Shown here: positions 43,792 to 55,265 of the stretch, piece after piece
Position numbering within the stretch: position 1 is the first letter of the stretch
Layout of the letters: each line of letters begins with the position of its first letter
Assembly (NCBI GenBank): GCA_963853835.1
Contig: OY970820.1
Coordinates: 49,410,407 to 49,474,406, forward strand
Direction of reading: 5' to 3'
From: Calendula officinalis
Lineage: Eukaryota; Streptophyta; Magnoliopsida; Asterales; Asteraceae
Length of the DNA: 64,000 nt
Notes under the pieces: generated by a model
Seen by the model: the letters and a program-made list of their open reading frames with translations, nothing else
The model's database searches: none
Told to the model about the DNA's origin: nothing
Position numbers and translations under genes: made by a program

Positions 43792-44867
43792 TTGGCCATC
43801 AGGCGGTCCAGGATGATCACCATTGTCTCCCTTCTTCTGCCAACTATAAGCCTTTTTGGCCGATTTTTTGTTGCATGTTGTCTTGCCCCTGGTAGGAGAT
43901 GTTCTAATTTCCCCTCCTCTAAGGAACGCTTGATTTCGGCCTTTAGCTCTCTACATGCAATGGTATCATGACCATAATCTTCATGGAAATCACACCGTTT
44001 GCTCATATTTTTCTTTCCAGACTTGTGTAACATCTGAGGAGGTGCTTTGAAAGATGACCCCACCTGCTCTGTCTTCAATATCTCGCTTGGGATTTTAATT
44101 AGATTGGGACCTGTACCACGATCATAGGGAGTGGGCCTCCTGCTACTTCTTTCATCTCGCCTGAAATCTCTGCGGTTGTCTCGTCTGCTATCCTGCCTGG
44201 TGTCCTGGCGATTGTCAGGTCTAGCGCTTGACGAGCTCCCCCATTTGTCTCTCCTGTTGAGAACTCCCCTTGTGAGAGTAACAATTTCCTTGGATCTGAG
44301 GAAATCATAGGCTCGATCAGTGGCTTCCTTGAAAGTGACCGGAGTTCGCTTCATCAGCTTCTCTTGCAGTTGTCCTGGGAGCAAGGAGAGGGTAAAACCC
44401 GAAATTTGTTGACTTTCGGGTAACGCGACAATTTTCTGGCACTCCTGCGTGTAACGCTGAATGAAGTCGCGTAACCCCTCACCTTCCCTCTGTCGCAGCA
44501 AATGCGCTTCTATATGAGTTCTCTGCCGCTTCTTTTGCTGTACAAAGTGAGTCACAAATTTAGCCTTTAGATCTGCAAAGTCTTGAATACTCCTCTCCGG
44601 TAAGTTAGCAAACCAATCGCGAGCGAAACCCTGCAATGTGCCAGGGAACATGTGACAAGCGACAGGGTCTAGCCATTTCTCTGTCATAATGGCCTGTTCA
44701 AAAAGAGCAAGGTGGTCATCAGGATCTCGTGTACCGTCGTAAGTACCAACGATGGACGGCACTTTTTGTTTATCTGGGAGTGGGAATCTGGCCACCCAGT
44801 CACAGAACTTCGAACTAACCACCGACAAAGGCATAGTGGCTGCTCGGGGTGGTGCGGCTGCTGCCAT
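43728..44867 (-). pseudogene. gag: Tat gag, main part
   Basis: An open frame starting MAAAAPPRAA. It includes IVGTYDGTRDPDDHLALF, FPGTLQGFARDWFANLP and RQREGEGLRDFIQRYTQEC, the retrotransposon gag domain of Tat-type elements, then an Arg/Asp-rich stretch with DNRQDTRQDSRRDNRRD and CDFHEDYGHDTIACREL. It overlaps the previous frame by one base (TAATG at 44869-44865). A shift at about 43840 separates it from the protease frame; this may be mutation. Confidence 0.8.
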
Positions 44868-45470
44868 TAGTACATGTCATTAGATGTGTCTTGTGGTGGA
44901 TGGGGTGGTAGGGTGGGTGGTTGCCTTAACTGCTCCAATAATTGTGACAATGGATCTACTGGTTGGACAAGCGTTGGCTGCGGGGTTGGGCGCAACGCCG
45001 CCATCAACTGAGACAACAGGTCCGATGAAGTAGGTGGTGGAGGAGGTGGTGGTGGTGGCTGAGTACTCTGAGCCAACCTTCTAAGTAACTCCACAATTGG
45101 ATCCTCCCGAGCCCCTGGCGTAGTGGTCTGGTGAAAGTTTAAAACAGGTTGTCTGACCTGATCTGTGCCATCTTCCTGAGAGCTTGTCCCGTGGGACAAA
45201 AGAGGCTGAAATGAAGGGATGGGTGTCGCTGGCTGTGGTGAGGTAAACGAACTTGTGTCAGCCAGCCTTGTGGAAAAAAGTATACCCTCGTGTCGTCCTT
45301 AGATCCGACACTGTCCACTCAGAATCGACGTATGGTTCCATGGTACGAACAGGGGAGGTTATCACCGCTTCCGGTACCGCCTGTACAGTGGTAGTCACGG
45401 TAGTGGTTATTGCTGGCGCTAAATAAGTTATCTGCGATGGATTTGTTGCCTCCATAGAAACAGTTGATTA
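44867..45470 (-). pseudogene. gag: Tat gag, Pro-rich N-terminal part
   Basis: Two frames: 45455-45258 (MEATNPSQITYLAP...) and 45199-44867 (MSHGTSSQEDG, a run of nine Pro, then repeated LLSQL/PLSQLLEQL). The second ends TAATG, overlapping the start of the main gag. Pro-rich leaders before the capsid are common in this group. The frames are not joined, so either they are decayed or only the main gag is used. Confidence 0.6.
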
Positions 45471-45518
45471 CTGAGCAGAAAAAAAAATTTGGAAAAGTGA
45501 AACGCCGTTTAAAAACGA

Positions 45519-45536
45519 GTCCCACGGATGGCGCCA
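45519..45536 (-). promoter_or_regulatory. Tat primer-binding site
   Basis: The minus strand reads TGGCGCCATCCGTGGGAC, a primer site of the TGGCGCC class used by many gypsy elements and unlike the iMet sites of the other elements here. Confidence 0.8.
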
Positions 45537-45552
45537 AAGTTCGAGCAACGAT

Positions 45553-46079
45553 TGTCAAACACGAAGACTAGGTAACGTCAACCTTGGATCTCCTGTGATG
45601 ATCACAGTGCAGACCCAACAAGTTCTTGGCGAACCTAGGGTGATCAAGGTTGAGTACGAAGGTGAAAGTGAGAGTATACGAACTCTGGGTTTTAGGCTCT
45701 TTTTTAGTCTGTCTCAGTATGTTTGTCGACAATGATTTAGGCCGTGTATTTATATGGCTCGTCTCAAGTATATGGAACGTTGGCCCATTAATGATGATCG
45801 TGGACGCTTGAGCTACTTTGATCATCTAATGCAACGCCTTACTATTATGATAGCAATAAATCAGTCATGAAGCGCCATTATGATGGGCGTCACCCAATAA
45901 GACGTGCTTCCAATGACAGGCGCCCTGACAGGCGGTGATTACTTGACAGCGTTGTGCGTGGGCCATCATTAGTAGTGGATCCAATTGTGAGGTGGGATCG
46001 TGAACATAAAAGCCCATCATCATTTAGGTTTTGGGGAATTACCTATATATACATAGGTAACCCCTACTAACCTCATCAA
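45553..46079 (-). repeat. Tat 5' LTR (outer end approximate)
   Basis: The inner terminus is TGTCAAACACG (plus strand) 16 bases from the primer site. A TATA box lies on the minus strand at 45747-45757 (ATATAAATACACGG). The outer end near CCTCATCA at 46079 is a best guess since no second LTR exists for comparison. Confidence 0.55.
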
Positions 46080-46127
46080 TTATAAAGGAGGAATTTCTCA
46101 AAAACTATTTTGATATATGGGAATCTC

Positions 46128-46152
46128 GAAAATATATATATACATATATTAA

Positions 46153-46227
<75 letters not shown>
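46128..46227. repeat. (TA)n tract 1
   Basis: Pure TA from about 46159 to 46226, preceded by TA-rich DNA. Left boundary of the inverted element at 46228. Confidence 0.95.
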
Positions 46228-46229
<2 letters not shown>

Positions 46230-46609
46230 TGGGATCCTGTGAGGACTCTTTTTTCGGTGAGGACTCGCGAGGACACCTCATAAAAATTTCAAAAAATTCT
46301 GAAAAATATATATATAACCCACCATGATTATTATCACATTTGACAAAAAAAAATTTCAAAAAAAAAAAAATTATGATCCACTTTTTTTAGCGAATCATAA
46401 CATTGATCCAGATTTTTTTTGTGGATCATTATTATGATCCATATTTTTTTTTTGGATCATTTTTGGAATTTTTTTTTTGGATCTTATACATAGCGATTTT
46501 AATGTTTAAAAAAAGAATTTTTTGAAAAAAGTTTGTTTTGGATAATTTTTAGAGTTTTTTTTTGGGTCCTCACAGTCCTCGCGAGGAAAAGAGTCCTCAC
46601 CTGATCCGG

Positions 46610-46614
<5 letters not shown>
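46228..46614. mobile_element. TIR element between TA tracts, copy 1
   Basis: 387 bp bounded by inverted ends: AGTGGGATCCTGTGAGGACTC on the left side pairs with AGGGTCCGGATCAGGTGAGG read from the right end on the minus strand. The interior carries repeated GGATCAT words and no ORF. TA tracts abut both ends. Confidence 0.75.

Positions 46615-46687
<73 letters not shown>
46615..46687. repeat. (TA)n tract 2
   Basis: About 36 TA units; the axis between the two inverted element copies. Confidence 0.95.
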
Positions 46688-46691
<4 letters not shown>

Positions 46692-47031
46692 GACTCCAAA
46701 AAAACTCTAAAAATGATCCAAAACAAACTTTTTTCAAAAATTCTTTTTTTAAACATTAAAATCGCTATGTATAAGATCCAAAAAAAATAAAAAATTTCCA
46801 AAAATGATCAAAAAAATATATGGATCATAATAATGATCCACAAAAAAAATCTGGATCATTTTTATGATTCGCTAAAAAAAGTGGATCATAATTTATTTTT
46901 TTTGAATTTTTTTTTTGTCAAATGTAGTAATAATCATGGTGGGTTATATATATTTTTTCGGAATTTTTTGAAATTTTTATGAGGTGTCCTCGCGAGTCCT
47001 CACCGAAAAAAGAGTTCTCACAGGATCCCAC

Positions 47032-47032
<1 letters not shown>
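46688..47032. mobile_element. TIR element copy 2, inverted and truncated
   Basis: The reverse complement of copy 1 over about 340 bp (for example GTGGATCATAATTTA here against AATTATGATCCAC there), ending GAGTTCTCACAGGATCCCACT. It lacks about 45 bp at the inner end, starting TGAGGACTCC directly after the TA tract. Together with copy 1 it forms a large palindrome. Confidence 0.8.

Positions 47033-47033
<1 letters not shown>

Positions 47034-47101
<68 letters not shown>
47034..47101. repeat. (TA)n tract 3
   Basis: About 34 TA units separating two different inverted-repeat elements. Confidence 0.95.
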
Positions 47102-47106
<5 letters not shown>

Positions 47107-48707
47107 CGAGTTATATAGAGAACCATATATAACGTGCAGAACTCGTAGAACTCTTATTAGCCAATCAGAATTTAGTAAATTAATTTTGAATTAATTAATT
47201 CATTTAATTGTCCAGGGGTATTTAAGACATTTTACATTTTTTCCATTTTTGAAAAATTCCTAAAATTTAGGCATTAAATTATGTTATCTTTGGTTGCATA
47301 CATGTTATTTTACGGTTATACATCTATGTTATTTTACAGTTATGCAAATATGTTATTTTATAGACGTGCATATATGTTTTCTTGCATTTTATTTCAGAAA
47401 ATTATTCGATTTACGATTATGCATATGTGTTAATGTGCGGGTTTGTATATATAGTGAACATATATGTAACATAAAATAAACATGTTCCACGAATGAAATT
47501 TATATCCAAATTTTACAAAATTGTTAGAACAAACATAATACATACATGTTGAAGTTATTCATACACAAAATCAAAAGTAATTTCATAAAATACATCTATG
47601 TATTCAAACAATTACATATATGCATCCAAATGGTTGCAAGTGTGCAATTATGTTCCCTTTTGAAACAACTTTCTTCCTTATATACCTAACTCAAAATGCT
47701 CCTTTGATCTTTTTCCACTTGTTTAACTTGTCAATTTTTCTTGTATCACAAGCTGCAAAACATTAAAAGAAAACATACATATTTAAAAAAGAACACAACT
47801 ACAAACTAAATAGAACATATATGCAACATAATAATAATAAAGATGTATTCATGATTAGATTAAAGTTTTGACAAAATCCAATAGAATCTGATGATATATT
47901 AAAACTTGAATTCATATTAACATACAAACAGGTGACAACTAAAAAGAATAAGTGGGAATGTATTTTATAGGAACTTAATGTAAACAAAACGTTTTATATA
48001 TAAAGTTAAAAATTAATTTGTTAGATTAAAATAAGTCAAATTACCTATCTTATGTGGTGGTAGGCTGATCGTAGCCTATTACATATCCTCGTCATCATCT
48101 TCTTCTTCATGTAAGACCTTGTTCTCCCCCTTTTTCTCTCTAAAAAAAGAATTTCAAAAAATTCCTCGAATAAATAACTCCACAATTCCACATATACGTA
48201 CTGGAATTTGGCGAAAAGATATCATCCTGATGTAGTTTCCGATTCGAAGCAAAAAACGGTTATCGTGATATTATCAATAGCGAAGGCATCCTTCACACCT
48301 ATAAGTCTGATGAACGAATCAAGTGGTGGTGGTAGAATGAAATGAATCGTCTGTGTTTTCGGCGAGCAAGAATCGGACGGAATGAGGCAGTTTAATTTTT
48401 TTGGAGAAGATATTTGGGAGAAGAAACCCTAATAAAGCAACTTCTCCTAAATTTTTGGCCATATAACAAACTGAGGAGGAAAAACCGTATTTTTAAGGGG
48501 TTTTAATTTTTTTATTTTATTTTATTATTCTTTGACAATTACTTTTCTACCCTTTTAATTAATTAAATTCCAAAAATATGATATGCATTATTTACGAAAT
48601 TGACATAATCCATCTTAACCATTGATTTTTAAATCCAATGGTCCGGATTCGCTAATAGAAAGTTCTACGGGTTCTGTACGAAATATAGGGTTCTCTATAT
48701 AACTCTC

Positions 48708-48711
<4 letters not shown>
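47102..48711. mobile_element. 1.6 kb TIR element between TA tracts
   Basis: The left end reads AGGGTCGAGTTATATAGAGAACC...GCAGAACTCGTAGAACT. The right end read on the minus strand is AGTGGAGAGTTATATAGAGA, followed by CCCTATATTTCGTACAGAAC and CCGTAGAACT. Similarity continues for about 60 bp. No transposase was recognised inside, so it is non-autonomous. Both flanks are (TA)n tracts. A MULE-like origin is possible but no clear duplication can be read in TA repeats. Confidence 0.8.

Positions 48712-48773
<62 letters not shown>
48712..48773. repeat. (TA)n tract 4
   Basis: About 30 TA units on the right flank of the 1.6 kb element. Confidence 0.95.
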
Positions 48774-48779
<6 letters not shown>

Positions 48780-48984
48780 TATCTTTTAGATTTAAGATTT
48801 TATCTCTTTGGAGCTATTTTATATTACAATATATAAATACAAAAATCAAATCAAGATAATCACCAAAATTCGAAATCCCCTAAATCTTTAAAAAATTCGG
48901 ATATATACACTTTGTATATATCCCTAATTTAAACTTGATATCTTTATTTAAAAACTCCTTTTAAATAATTATCTATATTTACCA

Positions 48985-49061
<77 letters not shown>

Positions 49062-49114
49062 CCATTTGTATATATAAATTTTATCTTATTCAAAACTTTT
49101 ATTCAAATATATCA

Positions 49115-49195
<81 letters not shown>

Positions 49196-49554
49196 AAAAT
49201 ATATATACATATATAATAAATATATATACATGTTTTTAAAACATTAAATAAATATATATTTATATATAAAAATCGAAATTTTATATATATAAACATAATC
49301 TTTTATTTAATCTTATTTCAAATAATTGGTGAGATAATCACTGGAAAAATATCTTGATAATTTTAAAACCTTTTAACAATTATCCAACTTCCTTATTTTA
49401 ATTAAAAACTAATTTTTTACGAATTAAAATATTTATTTATTTATTATTTCTGAATTTTCAGAAATACCGAAATAAACAAAAACAAAAACAACTTTTCTTT
49501 TTTGAATTTCGGATCTAACACTCTTAGATTCGTAGACCAACGCTCTGATACCAC
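48774..49554 (-). other. AT-rich DNA with two more (TA)n tracts
   Basis: Holds TA tracts at about 48989-49057 and 49123-49191 and otherwise AT-rich DNA. The last ~100 bp (to 49554) is the leader of the orphan LTR element, with a minus-strand primer site at about 49541-49552 (TGGTATCAGAGC). Confidence 0.7.
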
Positions 49555-50308
49555 TGTTGGGTTTCGTACAGATTTACCGTCACTATGTTTGTCGCGAAAT
49601 TACGAACAATTAATACGATAAACTACGAACATTAGGATCGCTTAGATCTATGAATCTAGGGCAACTAGTAATAAATAAATACTTACATTAGTGGTGCTCG
49701 GAGATGCTAATCCTTGAGATCGAGTACGAGCCAGAACTTGCCAACGAACTAGGATTCAAGTTAGAACCCCTCTACATGATCACACTCGAGGTTGACAACG
49801 AACGAGACGATACACCACAACGTAGTGTAAAGTACCCTTGAGAAAACCCAAATGAAAAACCACCGAAAACTATTTCGGTCAACGGCGGTGGAGCACGGCG
49901 GCGGAAGTGGTCTCCAGTCGGCGGTCGATCGGACGAAATGGGGCCGAACTTTGGAAGTAGGGTTCTCAATTAATGAGTTTGGTGTATTAGATCAAGAACC
50001 CAAGCTCCTTATTTATACTTTTAGGAAAAAATTGTTTCCTTATTTGAGATAGACTCAAATTAACATAAGCCCGTGTTGTTTAATTAGACTATTAATTAAA
50101 CCAAGCCCAATATGGAATAACTAGTTAATTACCCATTAACTTATTGCAGTCCATCTAGCCCGTTACACATTTGATTATACTTTTAATCAAAGTCTGATTC
50201 TTTTATTCTCGTGTTCGGTTGTGTGCCAAGAACAACCCTAGTAGGACTTTAATTTACGTTGACCAAGTCAAACCGTTTATTTGATGACGTTGGACACCAT
50301 TTCCAACA
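49555..50308 (-). mobile_element. Orphan LTR with primer site
   Basis: 754 bp from TGTTGGGTTTCGTAC to CATTTCCAACA on the plus strand, so the minus-strand LTR is TGTTGG...CCAACA. The minus strand has a TATA box (GTATAAATAAGGAGC) at about 50006-50020. The iMet primer site lies just inside. No coding interior or partner LTR was found within the window, so this is a 5' LTR plus a short leader left from a deleted element. The flank GTTTA at 50309 could not be matched. Confidence 0.75.
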
Positions 50309-52550
50309 GTTTACTTTAGCTTGATATATATTTCAATGTTTGAATGTTATTTATTGTTTGTTATACTTTTCTTTTCTCTAAATGTCAATACATTTAATGA
50401 ACCCTTCCCTAAACTTATAGTTGATTAATGGTTTGAATGAACCAAGAGCACAATGACATCATATCCTTAAGCATTGTTTTCTTATGCTCGTGGGGGTTAT
50501 TTTTAGCAAAGAAAACTCGACATTAAGTTCTTCAAACTGGCTTTTTTTACTAGTATATAAAGATGTTAAGAATCACAGATTTCTATCTCCTTGTTCGATC
50601 GATTTTGGGAGAATCGTTTTTCTAGTAATGCTTCGGAGAAGTAACAAAACAGGGATCAGGACCAAGAACAATAGAAAAACATTTTTGTTTATTTTGAATT
50701 TACATATTCGAATGAAGTTTACGGAAGAAATATAAACATATTACCCTATATATACAATCATCATAGGATTGTACTGTTCATTACATGTTTAAACGGCGTC
50801 CCGTTCCAAAGTTGTGGAATCCTCACGCGCTTAAAAGTGGTTTCCAAAGGGCGCCGTTCCAAAGTTGTGGACAGTGATTTTCAATTCACATAATTACATG
50901 GTGATATGTTTTAATTGTTTCCCCTTTAAGTCCTCATTCTCTTAAGAACTTGACATCATAATTCCTCCACTTATTTATAAATAATGTAACTAACAAATAT
51001 GTAAATGTTGTGTCCATAACTTATACATATACGTTAACTAACTACGTAAATGTATACTAGACTTTAAGTTTTTTATCTTATACTTAATAAATATTAAATT
51101 ATATGTGTAAATATTTAGAATTTCACAATCATTTGAGACAGATAAAACACGAAATTTCAGCCAATTTTTTAGAATTTGGTGTTACTTTTTTATGATAAAC
51201 AAATAAACCAAAAATTTAAGATTTTCTAGATTTCTAAAATAATCTTAAGTATCATTCTCATTATACTTATTTACGTGTTTCACTATTAAAATTTGGCAAC
51301 ACATTATTTTTTGGTCAATGGAGACTGGAGTTATAAATTTTTCAGAAATTATCCTTGAAATGAGATTGATTTAGTAAATAATTATTGATAAATTCAGAAT
51401 TATAAACTAAATCATATAAGTTAGCTAAATATTTGAATAAGCATATACCTATCATTACATTACGATGACAAAAATATATAATTGTGAAATACATCATAAT
51501 GTAATCGAATTGACAAATATACAAATAATGACAAACATGAAAAGATTGATGAAATTAAAATACTAATTATTGAGAAAAAAATAAGTTATATGATTATGTA
51601 CTTTAATGTTTGTATGATAGAAATGCATCTGACTAAATAAAAAGAGTTTCGAGTAAAGCGCGACTATAAGTACACTTAAAACAACTTTTGTAGATCTCGA
51701 TGTAAATTATTTACAAATATGTTAACAACATAATATGTTTGACTAGTGTTTAATTAACTAATAAGAACATGAAAACTGGGTTGTATGAAACTGTACATAT
51801 TAAGAAAGAAATGACTATAAATTTTGGTTGATAACCAAAATGAACAATATGATTTAAATAAGTTTCTATGTAATTAATTTCTCATAGGTATGACTTCACT
51901 GTTAGTTATATTATAAATCATATTTATCTTAAAAAGTGTTTACAGTTAGATAAATAAATAGGTAAAATTTTAAAAAATACCGCAGCGAAGCACGGTCCTT
52001 ATTATGCCTTGTTTATAGTAATTGAACATGTGCAATGAACAGTCACTGGTTGTGGCGGTTACTGTGGTACCCAAATTTCAAGGGGTGATGTCAGTTCACT
52101 TGTTGGTTGGTGACACATTTCTTTATTATTTTATCCTAAGTCTAATTTTCACTAGTTATTCTAATTACTAATTATTTTTGTTTGTCATTAAATTCCAACA
52201 CTCCCCAATGACAAAAATAGTAATTCATTGTTCTTTAATCTTTAATTTTCAAACTTTAGTCACTGATGACATAGTCATGCACTTCTTTCGTCTTCTCCAT
52301 TATGTTATTGAATTGATTGTCTTTCATCTTTATTTCCATATTGTCTTCCACAATCTTCTTTAATTTTGTGCAATAGTATCACGCAACTTCACTTGATTTT
52401 GACTGAGCCACACAATCATTTGTGTTTTGTCAAATCACATAACCTAAATCTATCTAATCAATTTTTTCTTCACATTTTATTGTAGTTGAATCAGACATTT
52501 ATTTTTTAATTTACAATCCAATCATGGGATTATTCATGCTTAATTATCTC
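50309..52550. other. AT-rich intergenic DNA
   Basis: Only short frames without motifs were seen. A GC hairpin-like GCAGCGAAGCACGG at about 51983-51996 stands out in the AT-rich background. Short similar stretches (GGCGCCGTTCCAAAGTTGTGG) occur twice near 50795-50870. Confidence 0.5.
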
Positions 52551-53077
52551 TAGGGGTGCGCATCGGGTTATCGGGTTAGCTTAGAGTTCTTATAGGGTCG
52601 GGTCTGTCGGGTTTGAGGTAAAAAAAATCTTAACCCGGAACCCGGCCCGATAATGGTTCGGGTTTGTCAGTTTGACCCGATCGGGTTGGTCGGGCTACAC
52701 TTGAGTTAGGAAATTTAGGTAAAATTAAAAGAAATTATTTAATATATTGAATTTTATGGGTATTTTCTAACACTTATAATTGTTAATTAATTTTTATTGA
52801 ATTTATCATATAATTTGCTATTAATTGATTTAATAGTAAAAATATCTTAATTTTTATAGGAATTAAAATACTTAAACTTTTGTCGGGTCTAATCGGGTCA
52901 ACACAAACCCGACAAAAGCAACAAATTCTAATCCGAAACCCGACCGATAACAAATCGGGTTGGTCGCGTCAGGTTTTAAAAACCCGATAATAACATGGGA
53001 CCCGGATAGACTCGACCCGATTAGCATAATCGGGTTTAGTTTTGAGTCGGCTCGGGTCAATCTTTTGGACACCCCTA
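52551..53077. mobile_element. hAT-like MITE 1
   Basis: 527 bp, ends TAGGGGTG and CACCCCTA. The flanks ATTATCTC (52543-52550) and TTTATCTC (53078-53085) are an 8 bp duplication with one change. The interior is made of TCGGGT/ACCCGA words and no ORF. The termini and 8 bp duplication fit the hAT superfamily. Confidence 0.85.
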
Positions 53078-53284
53078 TTTATCTCAAGTTGTTTCCATAT
53101 CTACTTATCATAAGTTCTTTCTATATCTACTTATCATAACTTCACACGTTGTTATCATATCACACTACTTATCTTACTCCTTCTTAAAGCATTTAGGCCT
53201 TCTAAGTTTAGAAGGTCTTAATCTTAAACTTAATCTTAAATTTCTACTTTGGGAAACATGTTAAACACCACAAAATAAAAAATA

Positions 53285-53366
53285 TTGCTTAGGGGATTCG
53301 AACCCAAGACCTTTTGCGAGTATGGACTGTGTGTTAACCAATTGATCTACTTGATACTTTGCTTAA
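53285..53366 (-). repeat. tRNA-derived sequence (SINE-like)
   Basis: On the minus strand, TAGATCAATTGGTTAAC (about 53333-53349) fits a pol III A box and GGTTCGAATCC (53293-53303) fits a B box, about 30 bases apart. The stem regions do not make a full cloverleaf and there is no clear acceptor stem, so this is a SINE head or a decayed tRNA rather than a working tRNA gene. Confidence 0.5.
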
Positions 53367-53724
53367 TCCCAAAACAATATATCCAACATAACGCATAAAC
53401 CTAAAACGTCCAGTCAACAATTTCTTTTTCTGTCGGACAATTTAGTTACAGGTACCGGTCGCCGCATTGCACGGATACCCTACTAGTATGCTTTAATCAT
53501 ATCATGCGGTCAAAGTTCTATCTTCCTCTCTTTAATTTGTTCCATTTAAAATTTAATTAAAAAATATATATTTTAGTCAAAAGGATCTTTCAAAAAATAA
53601 CAAAGATTATACTTCATTATGACTCTTTATAAAAACACGTTCAACTTAGTCCTTAATTTTTATATAGTCTCAAGAGATAAATTGTTGTCCTTGGATCAAT
53701 CAACCCCCAAATTACCACCACCAC

Positions 53725-54283
53725 TAGGGGTGCCCAACGAGTCAACCCGACCCGACCCGGATCTTTATCGGGTCGGGTCCGTCGGGTTTGAGGTTAAAAA
53801 AACCTAACTCGACCCGATAAGGATTCGGGTTTGTCGGGTTCGGATTGGTCGGGTTTCGGGTTTGATGGGTTGACTCGATCGGGTTGGTCAGGTTACACTT
53901 GAATTTGGAATTTTTTGTAAAAAGTAAATAAATTATTTAATATATTGAATTTTATGAGTTTTTATTTTAACACTTGTAATTATTATTTGATTTTTTATTG
54001 AATACTTTATCATATAATTTGCTGACTAATTGATTTAATCGTAAATTTTTCTTAATTTTTATAGGATACATAATAGTTAAACTTTAATCGGGTCTAATCG
54101 GGTCAACTCAAACCCGACAAAGTTAAGAAATTCTAACTCGAAACCCGACCCGATAATGAATCGGGTTGATCGGGTCGGGTTAAAAAAACCCGATAATAAC
54201 ATGGAACCCGAATAGACCCGACCCGATTAACATAATCGGGTTCAGGTTTGAGTCGGTTCGGGTCACCCCTTTAGGCACCCCTA
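53725..54283. mobile_element. hAT-like MITE 2
   Basis: 559 bp with ends TAGGGGTG/CACCCCTA and a perfect 8 bp duplication ACCACCAC (53717-53724 and 54284-54291). Internal TCGGGT/ACCCGA content and a middle TTTAATATATTGAATTTTATG are shared with MITE 1, so they are one family. Confidence 0.9.
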
Positions 54284-54299
54284 ACCACCACCATCATCA

Positions 54300-54590
54300 C
54301 ATGTGATTCAATACATCAACACCACCACCATTCCATTTGTATTAAATCACATGTGATTGCACACCGCCGACCACCACGACCACCACCCCATTAAATCACA
54401 TGTGATTCGACACCGCCGACCACCACCACCAACCTTTGCCTGCCACCGTGTCCACCACCGGCAACCCCTCGCTGCCGCTGGCTGCTTTCAGTCACATGTG
54501 ATTGCGTATCCAATCACATGAGATTGCGGCAGCTAGTCGCAGGCGACGGCAGCGGCGGTGGTTGCATATTGAATCACATATGATTTGATG
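54300..54590. repeat. Cluster of ATCACATGTGAT palindromes
   Basis: Palindromic words at about 54298 (TCACATGTGATTC), 54345, 54395, 54490, 54512 (one base changed) and 54574 (ATCACATATGATT). The core CACATGTG includes an E-box. They lie between His/Pro-codon-like CCACCA repeats and have nearly even 50 bp spacing for the first three. Confidence 0.8.
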
Positions 54591-54749
54591 ATGATGGTGG
54601 TTAATGGACTTTTTGATCCAATGACTAAGTTTTATCGTTTAGGACTACATAAAAAATCAAGTACTATCTCCTTTAATTTAATATAAACTTTGAATTCTTT
54701 TCTTTTTCAATCAATCTAAAAAAATCGAGGGGCCTGTTTGGGGTAAAAG

Positions 54750-55257
54750 TAGGGGTGTTCAAAAATATCCGAAAAACCGGGTATCCGAAAATCCGGGTAT
54801 CCGAAAATCCGGGTATCCGAAATCCGGGTATCCGAATTCCAGGTACCAAATACGGGTAGTGTTTTCAAGATTTTCGGATACCCGATACCCGAAAAATTAC
54901 CCGAAAATAAAAAATATACGAAAAATATTCAAAAAATATTCAAAAAATATACAAAAAATACACAAAATATTTGAGAAAATACCCAAAAATACACAAAATA
55001 TTTAAAAAGTACCTGAAATATCTGAAAAATACCCGAGATATCCGAAAAAAACTCGAAATATTCGAAAAATATTTTAATATTTTGTTTATTCCGGATACCG
55101 GATACCCGGATTTCGGATACCCGAAATTCCGGGTACCCGAAATCCGGGTATCCGAAATCCGGGTACCAAATGCGGGTAGTAAAATTCACTATCCGAAGTC
55201 CGGGTACCCGAATTTCGGGTATCCGAAAATCCGGGTACCCGGTTTTGAACACCCCTA
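54750..55257. mobile_element. hAT-like MITE 3 with CCGGGTATCCGAAA repeats
   Basis: 508 bp, ends TAGGGGTGTTCAAAA and TTTTGAACACCCCTA, perfect 8 bp duplication GGTAAAAG (54742-54749 and 55258-55265). Both arms are tandem CCGGGTATCCGAAA-type units, so the element folds into a long hairpin. The ends match MITEs 1 and 2 but the interior differs. Confidence 0.92.
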
Positions 55258-55265
55258 GGTAAAAG

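Larger units (their letters stand above)
39349..46079 (-). mobile_element. Decayed Tat-type Ty3/gypsy element, 3' LTR missing
   Basis: Minus strand: 5' LTR about 45553-46079, primer site 45519-45536, gag, protease, RT, RNase H with an additional RNase H-like domain, and integrase ending at 39995, then about 640 bp of 3' UTR down to 39349. There the sequence meets the cut Tekay LTR. No 3' LTR is present. Gag style and the extra RNase H fit the Tat lineage. Confidence 0.8.
53640..54665. mobile_element. Fold-back element with ATCACATGTGAT palindromes
   Basis: The left part (CAACTTAGTCCTTAATTTTTA ... CTTGGATCAAT; 53640-53702) pairs loosely with the right part (GATCCAATGACTAAG ... GGACTACATAAAAAATCAAG; 54614-54662). 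The interior carries six copies of the palindrome ATCACATGTGAT, and MITE 2 is inserted in it. No ORF is present. Ends are approximate and no duplication was read. Confidence 0.55.

Noticed and set aside
46105..47194. Frames coding IYIYIY runs
   Set aside because: They are translations of (TA)n microsatellites.
51980..52000. GC-rich GCAGCGAAGCACGG as a Helitron end
   Set aside because: No CTRR terminus follows; the same holds for the related stretch at 56538.
53285..53366. Functional tRNA gene on the minus strand
   Set aside because: A and B boxes fit, but no acceptor stem or full cloverleaf can be formed.
53173..53488. Small Helitron ending CTACTAGT at about 53480-53487
   Set aside because: A short GC hairpin-like stretch and CTAG are present, but no clear 5' TC terminus or A/T insertion context could be fixed.
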